A stretch of DNA of 64,000 nucleotides from Sequoia sempervirens (GCA_007258455.2 VDFB02321310.1:37091-101090), one strand, 5' to 3'. Positions 1 to 12,239 are shown, counted from the stretch's first letter. Program-made: numbers and translations. Notes: generated by a model from the letters alone, not told the origin.

Positions 1-454
1 TCCCCATAGCCACTTGTATGTGTGTGTGAGTGCATACCATCCATGAGTGTATTTTTCTCACCTTCTAGGACTTCTCACCCAGCAGATAGACAGTAGCTTC
101 ATTGCCTCAGAGTGAGTGTGGATTTTTTGGACAAATAATCTAGATCTAATCGTCATTGTGATGGACAAACGATCGAAGCTTGATTCGACTCTTTTATCTT
201 TTACCTTTTCTCTTTTTCATCTTTGACAGTGTATGCTTGTTCTTTTTTGTTGCTCTTTATCATTCTCATGTGTGTTCTTTTGTGCCTATGTTGGTTTGTC
301 ATGGGATCTTGATCCTAGGGCCTTGATCACCCCTCGTAATTATTTTTGTCCCATCTTACTAGAATTGGTACACTTGGACCCCTCTTGATGTGTATTTTTC
401 TACTTTAGTGTGAGTTTGAAGCAAGTTCATCCACTCACTAAAGTGGGGGCTAAA
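1..454 (+). mobile_element. Element G: 3' end of internal region, ending in a polypurine tract
   Basis: This stretch has no usable ORF. It ends in a purine-rich run at about 437-454 (core aaagtgggggctaaa), directly followed by TGTAGTGTG at 455. That arrangement is a polypurine tract next to a 3' LTR on the plus strand. The rest of element G lies left of the window. Ty3/gypsy is likely from the PPT style, but there is no coding sequence to prove it. Confidence 0.5.
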
Positions 455-2310
455 TGTAGTGTGAAAAAATGTTGTCAAGGACATTTTCACACTTGTTTGG
501 TCCCTCCTTGTGAAATTGAGCATAATGCTGCCTTGATTTAGTGTTGTAATGTGGTCGATACATTCACATTAGGTCTTGGTCCCTTGTGAACTAATGGATT
601 TAAATGGTACCTTGTTAAAGTGTTGTGAAGGTTTGTAACACACTTTCACACTTTTCTAAGGTTTTATTAATTTACTGAACATAATAAACCTCTTCTAAAC
701 CTTAATATTTCCTTATTTTTAAGTTTTGTAAAGTGTTGTAACACACTTTCACACTTTTCTAAGATTTTCATTAATAATTGGAATTTCTTATATTTTAATT
801 GGCCTTATTTTACATCCACAAGCCTCATTTATTGCATCCTTTTGAGGATAATCCTGATACTAATCATTAGCCAATCATAATTAAGGTGTTTCAAGTTTGA
901 ATGGCCTATATTTGGTGATCTGGGACTCATTCGCCACCTTGGGAAAATGAGTCCCAGTAGATCTTTTGTTCCCAAACTTGGTTTCACACATTTCTAAGAA
1001 TTTTTAAATTTGGTCCCAAAAATTAAGCTTGGTGGGACTCATTCACCACCTTGGGAAAATGAGTCTCATGTGGCCCAAAATCAAAATTAATTCAAATTTT
1101 TGGTGGAATTTTATTCTCCTAGATCAAATGTCAGCTTGTAGTATTGTAATTTTGGGAATTCTTGCATAATTAAGTATAAATACAAGGTTCTTTCACTCAT
1201 TTTCATCCCAAGGATTCAAGTGTTCATTCTTATATCAATTTTGAGTTCACAAGCATTCAAGGGTAGATTATCAAGCACTTTAGAACAGTATTCAAGCATC
1301 AATTATCATGTTTGTTATTGTGCTAACAATTATGGTTTAGGGTTTATGATTCAAGCAAGTGTTTCATTCAATATCAACATCATTCAAGCAATAATCAAGA
1401 TCTACAACCATTGCATCCATTTCAAACATATTTGCAACACTTTATTGCAAGGTTTTGGTGAGTTGCAACATTGTCATTTTTTCCTTCGTCATTCTCCATT
1501 CCTATTTGATTTCATTTCAAGGATTGATTTCCAAAACAGAGTTTGACCAAGGAAAACCCATATCCAATAACCCAACAACATTTTTCCCTCTCCTTTGTGT
1601 GTGATTTGTAGGTCCAGGTTATATATTTCGTAAGGAGCGAGATAGGAGAAAATTTTTCAAAGTTGTCATCAAGCCTTGGAGAACATTGGAGATCACCTAC
1701 AAGTTGCAAATCAGGGTTTCGGATCCATAAATCACTCAAGAAAAGCAAAGCAGATAGAGAAGAGAAAGATCAGCCTTTAAAGCTTTAGAAAAGACCAACT
1801 GGATTGATTTACAACTTTTGGAAAATGAGTCACAATTCCAATCAAAGTTTAGATTCTTGCATATTCAAATACCCTTTTTGGCAGATTCATGTTCCCACAC
1901 AGTTTTCTAGAAAATGGACTGATTCACCCATCTTGGTGAATGAGTTCCAATCAACATTAAAGCCAAATTTTTTAGTCTTCCAAACCTCCATCTACCCATT
2001 CCAGATTTTCAGGTGCACACCTTCCTTTCTACAATTGTCAGTTTCATTTCATTCACTTTTTTAGGTCACTTAGTGTTACTTGTCATTCAATTAGGGTTTT
2101 GCATTGTATCTTGCATTTGATTTGTCTTTCAAAGTCTAAACTTGGTGGTGAACCCCTTATTAGATCGTTTTCATCCCCTAGAACATCCCTCTTTCAAGAT
2201 TTCTTTCTCCTTTGCATTGAGATCTCAAGGGTTGTTCTTGAGTGAAATTTAGTGAAAATTGTCCTTTTCTACGTCATAAACCCTAAGAGAGGAAAGAAAA
2301 ACAATTTTTC
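455..2310 (+). repeat. Element G: probable 3' LTR, right boundary uncertain
   Basis: It starts TGTAGTGTG just after a polypurine tract. A TATA box (tataaata) lies at 1175-1182, where an LTR U3 promoter would be, and several short ORFs follow without family resemblance. Two internal duplications are visible: a segment with aacacactttcacactttt at about 612-660 and again at 722-767, and gggactcattcRccaccttg at about 924-961 and 1033-1070. The right end is set only by where Copia RT homology begins (about 2318). No second LTR copy is in the window, so ends and TSD cannot be tested. Confidence 0.45.
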
Positions 2311-2317
2311 CACCTTT

Positions 2318-3679
2318 CATTCAAAAAAAAAATTGAATGAATATGGGAAGGTAATAAGAAACAAGGAAAGACTAGTTTTCAAAGGATATGCTCAGGTAGA
2401 AGGTATTGATTTTGAAAAAAAAATTACTTTTGTGTTCAGATTAGAAGTAATTAGGTTGTTCTTGGCATATTTAGTCTATAATAACTTCAAAGTATATCAG
2501 ATGGATTTCAAATCAACATTTCTCAATGGAAATCATGAAGAGGAAGTGTATATTAAGCAATCTAAATCGTTTAAGTTGTCTAAGAATGATGCTTATGTTT
2601 GCAAATTAAAAAGGCATTGTATGGAATCAAACAAGCTCCTAGGGCTTGGTATTCTAGATTGGACAAGTACTTGTAGTAACAAGGATTCAAAAGAGGGATT
2701 ATAGATATCAATCTTTACATCAAGACAAAAGGTGAGCATCAATTGATTGTTGTTGTCTATGTTGATGATATTATTTTTTGTGGTAGCAATGACAAGATAT
2801 GCAAGGAGTTTGTTGAAGAGATGCAAAAGGAATTTGAGATGTCTATGCTAGGTGAATTATCATTTTTCCTTGGTTTACAAATTTCTTAGTCAGATAAGGG
2901 AATTTTTATATCACAAACCAAGTATGTCAAGGAGATGTTGAAGAAGTTCAAGATGGAAGAATGCAAGTGAGTTAATACACCAATGGTGATAGGATGTAAG
3001 CTAAGAAAGGATGATGAGTCATCTAAAGAAAATTAAAATTTGTATACGTCAATGATTGGAATATTTTTATATTTTATTGCATTCAAACCTAAAATTATGC
3101 AAGAAATATGTATGGTTGCAATATTTCAAGAAACACCTAAAGAAACACATGTAAAGGTTGTAAGAGATTTTTCAAATATTTGAAAAATATCATTGACTAT
3201 GATTTGTGGTATCCCAAAGGTGATGATTTTACTCTATTTGCTTACACTAATATTGATTGGGTAGGAAGTGTTTATGACATAAAGAGTACTAGTGGTGGGG
3301 CATTCTTTCTTAGAGATAGACTTGTGTCATGGCTAAGAAAGAAACATGATTTAATATCCTTGTCAATAATAGAAACATAATACATTTTTGTAGCATCATG
3401 TTGTACTCAAGTTCCTTGGATTCAAAAAAAATGTTGAAGGATATAAAAGTTGAGTATAATGAACCTACTTCCATTTTTTGTGATAATACAAGTGTAATTA
3501 ATACTTTTAAGAATTCAGTGATGCATTCAAGGTCAAACAATATTTCAATCAAACATAATTTTCTGAGAGAAAAAGTTGTAGATCAAGAAGTCAAATTAGA
3601 ACATGTGGTTACTAAAGATCAGATTGCAAATATCTTTACAAAACCTCTTCCCAAGGAGACATTTGAGTATCTAAGATAG
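2318..3679 (+). pseudogene. Ty1/Copia pol pseudogene (reverse transcriptase to RNase H)
   Basis: Pieces in different frames read as a plant Copia polymerase. The RT N-terminal part (to 2704) has NKERLVFKGYAQVEGIDF, then KVYQMDFKSTFLNG and EEEVYIKQ. At about 2755-2775 comes the catalytic YVDDI segment. The RNase H part follows: DWVGSVYDIKSTSGG (about 3256-3300), then IFCDNTSVINTFKNSVMHSR and DQIANIFTKPLPKETF, ending at 3679 where Copia pol normally ends. Integrase, protease and gag are missing upstream, where the LTR of element G abuts. Many stops and frameshifts make it non-functional. Family assignment is firm. The start is where homology fades. Confidence 0.9.
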
Positions 3680-4277
3680 AAGGTAGGAGTGACAAATTCT
3701 TCTTCCTTTCAATAAATATTTAGATAAAGCATAGGTTCGGGGGGATTAATTCTTTACTCTACCCTTGGAGTATTTCCCTAGGGGGAGTGTTGTAGAGAGT
3801 TACTATTGCCAGTATTGTTGATTCATAAAGGGAGAAGAACAAAGGGGGAGTATTATGGAATGAGTATTGTCATGTTACTTTTCCATTGATGTCGAAGGGG
3901 TGGAATTACAGGAAGAGTTAAAGAATTAAATAAAGGTGGAGAGAATTCAATGTATGTTTCCATCAATGAAAAAGGGGAAGATTCTTACAAATTGTTGTCA
4001 TTGATGTCAAAAGGGAAAACTATTGTCATTAATTTCAAAGCTCTACATTGGGGGACATTGTTGTATTTCATTGGTTTGTTCATGATTGCATATTGTGATG
4101 TCATTTTGGTATTCATCTGGACCAGATTGGTGATCATGTTTGGTGAGGATTTTGTGCACTTGGTATAGTTTTATCCCTAATTCATTTAAATGCTAAGTGT
4201 TTTTCTTTGTCATGCACTTTATGATCTATTTCTTCCTTAACTAGCTTTTGGTAGTTTCTAGTCTGTTAAGTTATAAC
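3680..4277 (+). repeat. Copia 3' non-coding region, with probable PPT and start of 3' LTR
   Basis: The tail follows the end of Copia RNase H. A purine run (tagggggagtg) at about 3779-3790 followed by TTGTAGAGAG resembles a PPT-LTR junction. A second agggggagt lies near 3852. Element A is inserted at 4277/4278, and the same sequence resumes at 41267 (the ATAAC at 4273-4277 is repeated at 41262-41266). A 72-codon ORF at 3950-4168 has no family resemblance and I do not call it a gene. Confidence 0.5.
4273..4277. repeat. Target site duplication of element A, left copy (ATAAC)
   Basis: ATAAC is identical to 41262-41266 at the far side of the element. It implies the adjacent LTR terminus is TATGTGAG, against TGTGTGAG at 40124, so the terminal CA of this LTR (minus strand) has become TA. 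Confidence 0.8.
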
Positions 4278-5398
4278 TATGTGAGTAAAATATGTGTAAT
4301 GAATGACAAACACACCTAATAAGACATTATATCAAGAGATTTAAACAATATTTAATCTAATTAAAGCAAAAAATCTCTTAAAAGTGTCCTATTGCTCTCT
4401 ATCTCCAAAGATTTATTAAAGCACTGTGGCTCTTAGATTGTATAAGCACTGTGACTATTAAAATTCCAATCTAGAGAATGAGATATTGTAAAATGTAGGA
4501 ATCTAATCCTATGTAATGATTGTTAAATGATATGTTGATGATACTATGGATGACATTGACATGAAAATGATAAAAGAATTACTATAAACTAAGATGTAGC
4601 TAAACAAAAAGACATGATTATGATTTCTATTCTAAAATGATTTGTTATTACCATTTCTCAAATGCTTGATTGCTCTAATGCTATTTCTGCAAAGTAAGAT
4701 TGCACAAAGTTGGGATCTATTTCCTATAGAAATAAGTTGTATTTATAGATTCTCGACAACACATTTTTGAAGGGGCAGCAAGTAAGGGTCTGGATTTGAT
4801 TTGAAAGATTCAATGGTGAAAGATGAAGAAGCCTGAGATGATTATGGAGATTGTTCCTCCCCACAAAAACTTTCAGCCAAAAGGATAGGAAAAATCAATG
4901 GAAGAAGATGAAGAAGTTTTCTTGTAATTTGTCTCCAAATTTGTCCGTGAAGGCTGAGTTGAATTAATTGGATATGAAATATCTTTTTTTTTTGGTGGAT
5001 ATGGTGAGTTAAAAGAGGAAATAGTTGTAGAAATATGCTTTAATTGAATATTTGGATTTATTCAAATTAGTAAAAGAGGATATTTAGTTTAATAAAACAA
5101 ACTATAGAAATTTGTTTATTAAATAAACATGGAAGAAATATGGTAATTAAATAAAACAAAGTATGTGAACTTGTTTATTTAATTTAGATGAAATAAAATA
5201 GATAATTAAATAAAACAAGTTATTTGAATTTGTTTATTTAATTAAGAGGAAATAATATGATAAAGATAGAAGAATTAAATGTGAACTATATAAATAAATA
5301 TTTATATTTATTTATAAGTAGATGAATTAAAGGAGTCAATTAATCAAATAAATTGTATTTAATTAATTAGATTATCCGGACCATTTTAGGTGTATACA
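4278..5398 (-). repeat. Element A 3' LTR
   Basis: It is about 1.12 kb and collinear with 40124-41261 (for example gtgagtaaaatatg at the left end and gaccattttaggYgtatac at the right end). On the minus strand it begins TGTATACACC, next to the PPT. The TATA box (minus TATAAATA) lies at 4740-4747. The U3 part is rich in attaaataaa stretches. No coding content. Confidence 0.9.
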
Positions 5399-5413
5399 TT
5401 TTTCCCCTCTTTG
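5399..5413 (-). other. Element A polypurine tract
   Basis: The minus strand reads CAAAGAGGGGAAAAA immediately before the 3' LTR start TGTATACA. This is the plus-strand primer site for reverse transcription. The same 15 bases occur in the PPT of element B at 13552-13566, and one base differs in element C. Confidence 0.85.
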
Positions 5414-6805
5414 AAGTGATGTGTTTACACATTGCTTCAAAGAAAATTTTGTTGTTGCTGCCAGTATTGATGAAAATAATTTTTAGTATGCCCCAGACAT
5501 TGATTTTCAAGTGATGATGGTATATGCCCCCTCAGGAGATAAATTGATGATTTTTTTTTTTTTTTTGGATTTTTTTCAAATTTTTATGATTTCTGGTGAT
5601 TTATCTCCTGATAAAGAATATTGATTCTGCTAGTTGATTAAATGTTGCCCTGCTTTTCCTCCTTATGTTTGATGATTTTTTATCGTGTCAGCTTTTGATT
5701 TGATATTCATTGATGATCCTAATAGATTAGAAGATTATTGATCTCATGATAGGTGAGATTCAAAGATTGATTGATTGATTGACCTCATGATAGGAGAGGA
5801 TCAATGATAGATTGATGATTGAACTCATGATAGGTGAGGTTCATTGATAGATTGATTGATTGACCTCATGATAGGCAAGGTTTATTGATAGATTGATATT
5901 TGACCTCATGATAGGCGAGGTTCAATGATAGTTGCTCATGAGATTTTATCAAAGCCTCACCAGAGTTGAGTAGATATATAGGATGATTTATTTTTTATTG
6001 ATTGATAATATTGTTGATTTGCGATATGTTATGATCATAGGAGGATTTTAGAGTTCTTCCCAAAGATGTGGGACATGATTCTGCATTTGGTGCAGGTTGA
6101 TATAGATATCATCAGTTGATGTGGTTTATCAACTTTGATTGATATGCCCCAGTATAGGATTGATTAATGTACTAAAACTTAATGATGTACACTTATTTAG
6201 TGAGAGATTTTATGATTGCTCTATCATGTTATTGATTCACCAGCCTTGAAAATCTATAATGCAGATGCAAAACTAATATGAACACAATCTAATTTAACCA
6301 TGCAAATATACATATGCAAACTTTTTCATCTTAATAGTCCATTTATCATGCTTTTATCATCATTGAACCTTTAAAATGTTGAAAGTGAGTACAAGCATCG
6401 ATGGTATGAGTTAGATCATGATGACCTGAGTACTACTTTCATGATTTTGATATTGCAAGTGAACACAAGCATCTAGGTATAATTAAGCCGAGATGACCTG
6501 AGCATTTCTTGCGTAAACAAACAAGAATCAATCATTTTGCTATGTGAATTTGGAATGTCATCAATGATACTTGGTAGAGCATGTCTCATGACAATTCACA
6601 CAATAATAATTATCAACTCATAGACAACAGACAAAGAAAATACCATTCTCCTTCCTAGCTTCTCTAGTTTAATACATCATCAAGTTGCCCCAAAGAAATG
6701 ATACAAAAATCAAAGTACAACATTTGAACATTCAAGCTAAAGCGATAAAATCATGATTTAAAAGAATATCATCCATCAAAAGTTGTTTTGATTGATTTGA
6801 TATTT
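5414..6805 (-). other. Element A 3' untranslated region, first part, with minisatellite
   Basis: No ORF of interest. Between about 5725 and 5935 there is an imperfect tandem repeat of about 45-55 bp, five copies, each with cctcatgatagg followed by gaggttcaatgatagattg. The rest is AT-rich with 'tatgcccc' phrases of the kind also seen in the 3' regions of B and C. Element H interrupts the region at about 6806. Confidence 0.6.
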
Positions 6806-7085
6806 TTAGAAACCAAGATTTGAAATGCAAACCAATAAAGCCTTCCAGAAAAGAGAAAATCAAAAAAAGCAAGAGCTTTACAAATGATGTGCAAAAATAC
6901 TAATATTCAGGAATTCATAATTACATGAGATGATTTGATTTATAAAAGAAAAGTATGCATAAACCTAATCTTATCTTGAGTAACAATATAGCTCAACAAG
7001 ATAAGGATGAGAATAATTAACCTAGGAATTAAATATTACCTAAGTAAAGTTATGCAAGTGTAATTAAATATTAATTACACTAACA
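6806..7085 (-). repeat. Element H 3' LTR
   Basis: About 280 bp, near-identical in order to 8973-9254. It ends actaaca at 7085 (minus TGTTAGTG), next to the purine run starting at 7086. The left end reads tttttagaaacc where the other copy reads tgttagaaacc. Confidence 0.8.
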
Positions 7086-8150
7086 CCCCCCATAAGTACA
7101 ACTTAGGGAGACTAAAAAAGCATGCACTTAAGACTAAGATGAATGAAAGAAAGCATGAATGGGTCTTGACAACAAGGCTTGATCAGGTACCCATATACAA
7201 ATGCAATAATGAGGTAGAGAAGGAAAACCCAGTGGGACAAAACCCCCCTACAATGAGATGACTGTTGCAAAGAAGCATTGGAAGGACACTTTGGAGTAAC
7301 ACTAGAACTAAAATCTGACAAGCAAGGAAAGATACTTCTGTCTACAAGAAACCAAAGCAAAATCATAATAATGCAACAACAAACCCAATGCCATGGAACA
7401 CTGGAAAACTCACAAACTAGAACAACCCTAGAATCTGTGAAGCAACAGTAGATGAAATGATGACAAAATCTAGAAACTGTGTGTCTCGATGTTGATGCAA
7501 AACTAATACAAACTCTTCCATGGGAATGATTACCATAAAGACTCTGGAACATTAACCATAAAAGCATGGCCCTCAAACTGAGATGGATCCAATGCGGATC
7601 ATTAACCATAGGCTCTCAATCTAAAGTGTGAACCGATATTTATCTGATATGTGTCAAGCAAGAGCAAGATGTGGCCAAAAGAAACTAAGAAACTAGATAT
7701 AACCCATGTTATTTTCCATCAAAACAAGATGAAGATGGATATCAAAGTGCATGCACACTCTAATCAAATTATTATGCAAAAAACCCCCCTAATGGAACTT
7801 TATCTTAGTTCATTTATTACAATAACCCAATGATTGTAAAAGGAGAGAATGACTAACATGCATAAATAAAAAAATAAATAAGACCTTAGATTTGTGTAGA
7901 GGACTGAACTAGCTTTCCAATGCCGCAAGAATGATGAAAAAAGGATCACCGAGTCAAAAGATATGCCCTCCAAAGAAAACAAAACTTCATCTGAGTTCAA
8001 GGACCTGAAAAATAAATATGGATCAAAATTAGGTAAAAAAATACCTTCATTGTTGGATTGGTGTCGGAATCATCTTTCCAACGGTATCTCGTTTGTGAAA
8101 AATAGACATCGTATGCAAAAAATACACTTGATTTAGTGAAAAGTGCTCCA
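7086..8150 (-). other. Element H internal region, no recognised coding
   Basis: The longest ORF is 165 codons on the minus strand (7112-7609), rich in Phe, Leu, Ser and Cys. It shows no motif of a retroelement protein or other family I recognise. It could be the decayed reading frame of H or chance. No gag, protease or polymerase signature is visible. Confidence 0.4.
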
Positions 8151-8515
8151 GAAGGCCCAATAAGGCCTACAAGGCCCCCAATGGGGCTAAAAAAAATTCG
8201 GCCCCTGGTCCTGTGCACAACCAGGGGCTAGTAGTATGGGGGCTAGGGTGGAGCCCCTGGTCCTCCATAGGACCAGTGCTGGTGGGTTGGGGCTAGTCCC
8301 ATATGACTTGGGCTGATGCAAGTGAAGCCCGCGGGGGTTGAACTTAGCTCCTGGTCCACCATAGGACCGGTGCGGCTGGAGGAGAAGCCCACAAGGGCTG
8401 AGCGGAGACTGGTGACACTGACTAGTGGCTGGCAGCTTGTGGGTGGCATGGCAGTGGCCACCCAGTGGCCATTGGGTGGTGGGTTTCTTTCTAACTGGAG
8501 GCGCCACACATAAAT
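8151..8515. other. GC-rich island inside element H, possible captured sequence
   Basis: About 360 bp with much higher G+C than any neighbour. It has three imperfect repeat units, each with cctggtcc ... ataggaccRgtg (near 8200, 8260 and 8350). A perfect hairpin, GCCCCTGGT with ACCAGGGGC, lies at about 8200-8228. Short ORFs exist on both strands (for example 8187-8525 minus), but none resembles a known protein. It may be a captured host fragment or a repeat expanded within H. Confidence 0.5.
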
Positions 8516-8959
8516 CAAAAAACATGTGTTTTTATTTTTTTTCAATTTTGAGCCTTAGGAAGCGTGTTGGGGAGGTTGTACGGCCCCCCTAGCAAAATAT
8601 TTTTTCCTCAGAAACAACTCTCACTAAAATCGACGAAACGAAAGGTGATCTTAGGGTTTTTGGCCACTGTGAACGCAATGGCAACCTTCGTTTGTGCTCA
8701 AACTGCTCCAAAAAAATGGCTACCTCCAAAGCTTGCAAAAAATCTCCCAGCTTGAAACCCTCATGGATTTGGAAAACGATGGCCAAAATCTACAAAATAA
8801 AAGCCAATCCTGACTTTTTCCAGTGCTCTGAATCCAATGGTAAAGCTCAATCTAATCCAAGATGCTACATAGATGAACTCAAGGCATGATACCCTCGAGG
8901 AATCTCGAATGAACTCTATAATGATTTTCTCAAAAATTTGAGAAGGGGTTGCAAATCAA

Positions 8960-8972
8960 GGCTTTGATACCA
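8960..8972 (-). other. Element H primer binding site (tRNA-iMet type)
   Basis: The minus strand reads TGGTATCAAAGCC directly after the LTR end TAACA. The usual initiator tRNA-Met complement is TGGTATCAGAGCC, so one G to A change is present. Confidence 0.8.
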
Positions 8973-9254
8973 TGTTAGAAACCATGATCTAAAATGCAAA
9001 CCAGAAAAGCCTTCCACAGAAGAGAAAATCAGAAAAAGCAAGAGCTTTGCAAAAGATGTGCAAAAATATTAATATTCAGGAATTCATAATTACATAAGAT
9101 GATTTGCTTTATAAAAGAAAAGTACGCATAACCCTAATCTTATCTTGAGCAACAAGATAGCTCAACAAGATAAGGATGAGAATAATTAACCTAGGAATTA
9201 AATATTACCTAAGTAAAGTTATGCAATTGTAATTAAATATTAATTACACTAACA
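8973..9254 (-). repeat. Element H 5' LTR
   Basis: 282 bp, beginning tgttagaaacc and ending cactaaca on the plus strand, so the termini are inverted (TGTTAG/CTAACA). It is flanked on the left by the PBS and on the right by TATTT, the candidate target duplication. Confidence 0.8.
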
Positions 9255-9259
9255 TATTT

Positions 9260-11285
9260 TAGTTGTTTGGTATGGATGGTTGATTTTCTAAAATGTTTTG
9301 ATGTTTGATGTATGTTCAATGTTGAGTTTCCCTATGATCATTGTGTTTGTTGTGTTTTCATACTACTATTTTCCTATTTGTTTAAGCTCAAGTTTATTGC
9401 CCCCAGTGAGTTCAGGATTTTGCCCCCAAGCTAGGGTGAGACACGACCACATTGCCAGGATTTGTACATGAGGTCCCTCTTTTCAAAATGATAAATGGAA
9501 TGCTTAACAAAGTGAATGATCAAGATATGCCTCAAATAGATGGAAAAGCTAGTTTAACTCACAAGTAGCGCATGTTTCCAGGTTTCTACTATGTGTTTTA
9601 TTGCACTTTTTCAGATTTTATGATTTCTTTTTTTTGTATTTTTCTCTTTTTCATTTTTTTCTATTTTTCTCTTTTTCTGTTTTTTTGTATTTTTCTATCT
9701 TTTTCTATTTTTTGTATTTTTTGTATTTTGCAGCTTTTTAAATATATATATATATATATATATTGGATATTTCAGGATATTTAAGATGAAATGAGATGAT
9801 ATGACTGATTGAAGGAACAAGATGCCCCACAATAGGGGTAATGCAACCATGGATAAATGATAGATCAAAATAAAAGATTCACTGCAAAACATGTCACACA
9901 AGAAACATATCTCTTGTCAACAGATGATAATGGTTGATTGATTAAGATGCCGGGAATGATCGATTCCATAAGGCATGATGATGATAAGTACTTAGGATCA
10001 CTAATTTCCTCTAAGTACGATAAGATTGATGATTTTTGATGATTGATTGACAAAAGATATAAGGATTGGATAATGTTTTATAGCTAGGCTCAAATATGAT
10101 TTGCATGATAAGATTCAAGGTTGGAAAGGGACATAGTGACATGGATTTTAATAAGCTACGAAATATGGAATGGAAGAAAGCAAGGATAAAAATAATGAAT
10201 GAGATGATCAAGATCAACTAGATAAGATATGGACACAAGGCCCAAGTATTTTTCCCCTATTCCTTATCAAGACCAAGGAAAGGAAGAAAGGATGTATTTA
10301 GTAAGAATGATGGAATATGCATAAGATGAAAGATATGGTATGGAATATATGGATAAATCATATAGGATAAGATATATGATGTTCAAGAAGATCCTTAACC
10401 TTGTCAATATCAAAGGTGGAAATGTAAGGAATGAGAATAGAAAGGATAATGACCATGAATGATAAGATGGACGAAACTTGTCCCTAAGTGTAGAGTGAAA
10501 GAGGAATATGGAAGATAGGATATGGATGATAGGGCGATGGAGGAAGCACTTATGCATCAAGTTTCACAACCAATTATCCCTCTAATAAACCATGGAAATG
10601 GGAATTAGACTCCTAAATGTTGGCAGATTAATGATATGATGGAAGAATCTAAGGACTTATGCAAAGTTTTGGATTAAAGGAGAATGATGGGGAATGAATG
10701 TTGGATAATAGATAGGAGGTTGGAAGGCCTATTGATGGATAGATGGAAAGGATGGAAAGATCAAATTTGGCACACACCTTGAAGGGTGGTGGAATGATGG
10801 AGGAAAAATGGATTTGGAAGATGATAGGTTATTAGATGGAAAATTGGAGGAAGCTTTGGATTAACAAATTTGGATGCCAATTTATATTTTATTGCTTCTA
10901 TGAGACTTTTAGGAATCCACATGAATTTTGACTTTGATTTTTGCTTTGTGGGCCTTTGTGGCCTTTGAAATTTTTCTTTCTGATTTATGGACCTTCGTGG
11001 TCTTTAAAAATTGCATTTTTGCTTTAATGGGCCTTTGTGGCCTTTTAGATTTTTCTTTTGATTTTGGATCAAATTTTCTTTTATTTTTGCATGTCTCTTC
11101 GAGGAGACATGTTGATCCTTTGATACATGTGGATTTTGATATAGAAGCTTTTGATATTTGGCACCCAAATTGCTTCCAAGAGCAATGGAAGGGGTGGATT
11201 GAGATGAATGATATGGAGGTATTATGGATGAGTTAATGTGGGTATAATTTTGAGAGGGCATCAAGTATGTGTGCCTTTGATGTTA
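9260..11285 (-). other. Element A 3' untranslated region, second part
   Basis: No convincing ORF. It contains a pyrimidine-rich tract (about 9600-9735), a TA microsatellite at about 9742-9763, and a long purine-rich run of ggaatgatgg-like phrases on the plus strand (9780-10860). Phrases with 'tgccccc' near 9410-9430 resemble those in the 3' regions of B and C. The A ORF ends just to the right. Confidence 0.5.
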
Positions 11286-12239
11286 TTGAGAAATAGGATA
11301 TGGACCTAGGATAGAGGGAAGGTTTGATGGACTAGGATGAGGACCTAGGATAGATGGAATGTTTGATGAACTAGAATGAGGACCTAGGATAGATGGAAGG
11401 TTTGATGAACTAGGACACTTAGGCATATAATCAAGGCCGTGGTGATATGGGTTTCTTTGAATAGAAAGGGGTTCTAGGATACCTTTCTCATGAAGGCCTA
11501 ATCCTTTTCCTTTGTAATTCATACTTTGACACATTCATTTACCAATGGGATAAGTATTGTTTGTGAAACAAGATGCAAGTCCATTTTGGGGAGGATATGA
11601 TATGGATGACATGATAGGTGTTGGAAGTAAACCGGAATGGATAAAGGTAGAGGATCTCGATTTATAGGTGTGGGGTTCATGGATAGCTTGAATAGGTGTG
11701 ATAGGCTCTTGACATGGGGATGATGGGGTGTTTTCATCTTGACTTGGAAAAGGATCATGAGGTGTAGGAGAGGAAGTAGCTTGCCCTTTATTAAGTATGG
11801 AATCATTATGAAGTGGTATGAAAGGAATATCTTGATCATGAGAAGGATAAACATCTCCATGGGATGAAAGGGTATCCTTGAATAGAAGCATATCTTGATC
11901 TTGATGAGGAAGGGAATCATGAGATTTTGTATAAAGCATGTCTTGATCATCAGTTGGTAAGACATCATTAGATAGGATGGAAGAACTATCATGCTCTTGT
12001 GATGCAATAGAATCACAAGATGGTATGGATTGATTAGATGATGTCGAAGAAGAACTTGGAAGGATACTTGTCTCTTGAAATGGAAGGGAATTATTTTGGA
12101 TGAAAAGTGAAAGGAGGGGATCATCATAAGATTCTTGAGAAATGGGATCTTGATCAAAGATTGGAAGAATTTGTGGAATTTTGATATTATTGGATAGAGT
12201 GGAAAGAATATTTTGATCTTGATGTTTAGGGGAGTCTAT
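11286..12239 (-). pseudogene. Element A accessory ORF, 3' part, with G-patch-like motif
   Basis: This is the continuation, after insertion of B, of the ORF that begins at 38006. It reads in frame from the left edge of the TSD of B, through a Ser/Gln/Asp-rich low-complexity region (to 11538), one TGA stop (11535-11537), and then MCQSMNYKGKGLG and EKGILEPL. The GKGLG...GILEP pattern fits the core of a G-patch domain, as found near the protease-RT junction of some plant Ty3/gypsy polyproteins. It is followed by three 13-residue repeats with LPSILGP. Element B carries the matching YQGKGLGIHKQGIQEPI. The function is unknown; an RNA-binding role is inference from the G-patch. Confidence 0.7.
11302..11418 (-). 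repeat. 39-bp tandem repeat, three copies, in the A ORF
   Basis: Units start ggacctagg at 11302, 11341 and 11380. Each encodes 13 residues with NLPSILGP on the minus strand. The period is a multiple of three, so the frame is kept. Confidence 0.85.

Larger units (their letters stand above)
6806..9254 (-). mobile_element. Element H: short non-autonomous LTR element nested in A
   Basis: Two direct repeats of about 280 bp (about 6804-7085 and 8973-9254) share gaaaagccttcca, ataaggatgagaataattaacc and many other blocks. On the minus strand the LTR runs TGTTAGTGTAA to TTTCTAACA. The PBS at 8960-8972 reads TGGTATCAAAGCC, one base from the initiator tRNA-Met site. A PPT-like run (minus ACTTATGGGGGG) sits at about 7086-7096. 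The candidate TSD is TATTT (9255-9259 and 6801-6805), which requires loss of the LTR's terminal TG on the left. The internal region is 1.9 kb without gag or pol, so this is a TRIM-like or cargo-carrying derivative. Confidence 0.8.

Noticed and set aside
1220..2064. Short plus-strand ORFs as host exons
   Set aside because: They lie downstream of the TATA box within the probable LTR of G and have no recognisable domain or coding bias.
7112..7609. 165-codon minus-strand ORF inside element H as a gene
   Set aside because: Composition is dominated by Phe/Leu/Ser/Cys, no family motif, and it lies between the LTRs of a short element; kept only as an unrecognised stretch.
9572..9784. Phe-rich ORF as a membrane protein
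   Set aside because: Generated by a T-rich low-complexity tract and a TA microsatellite.
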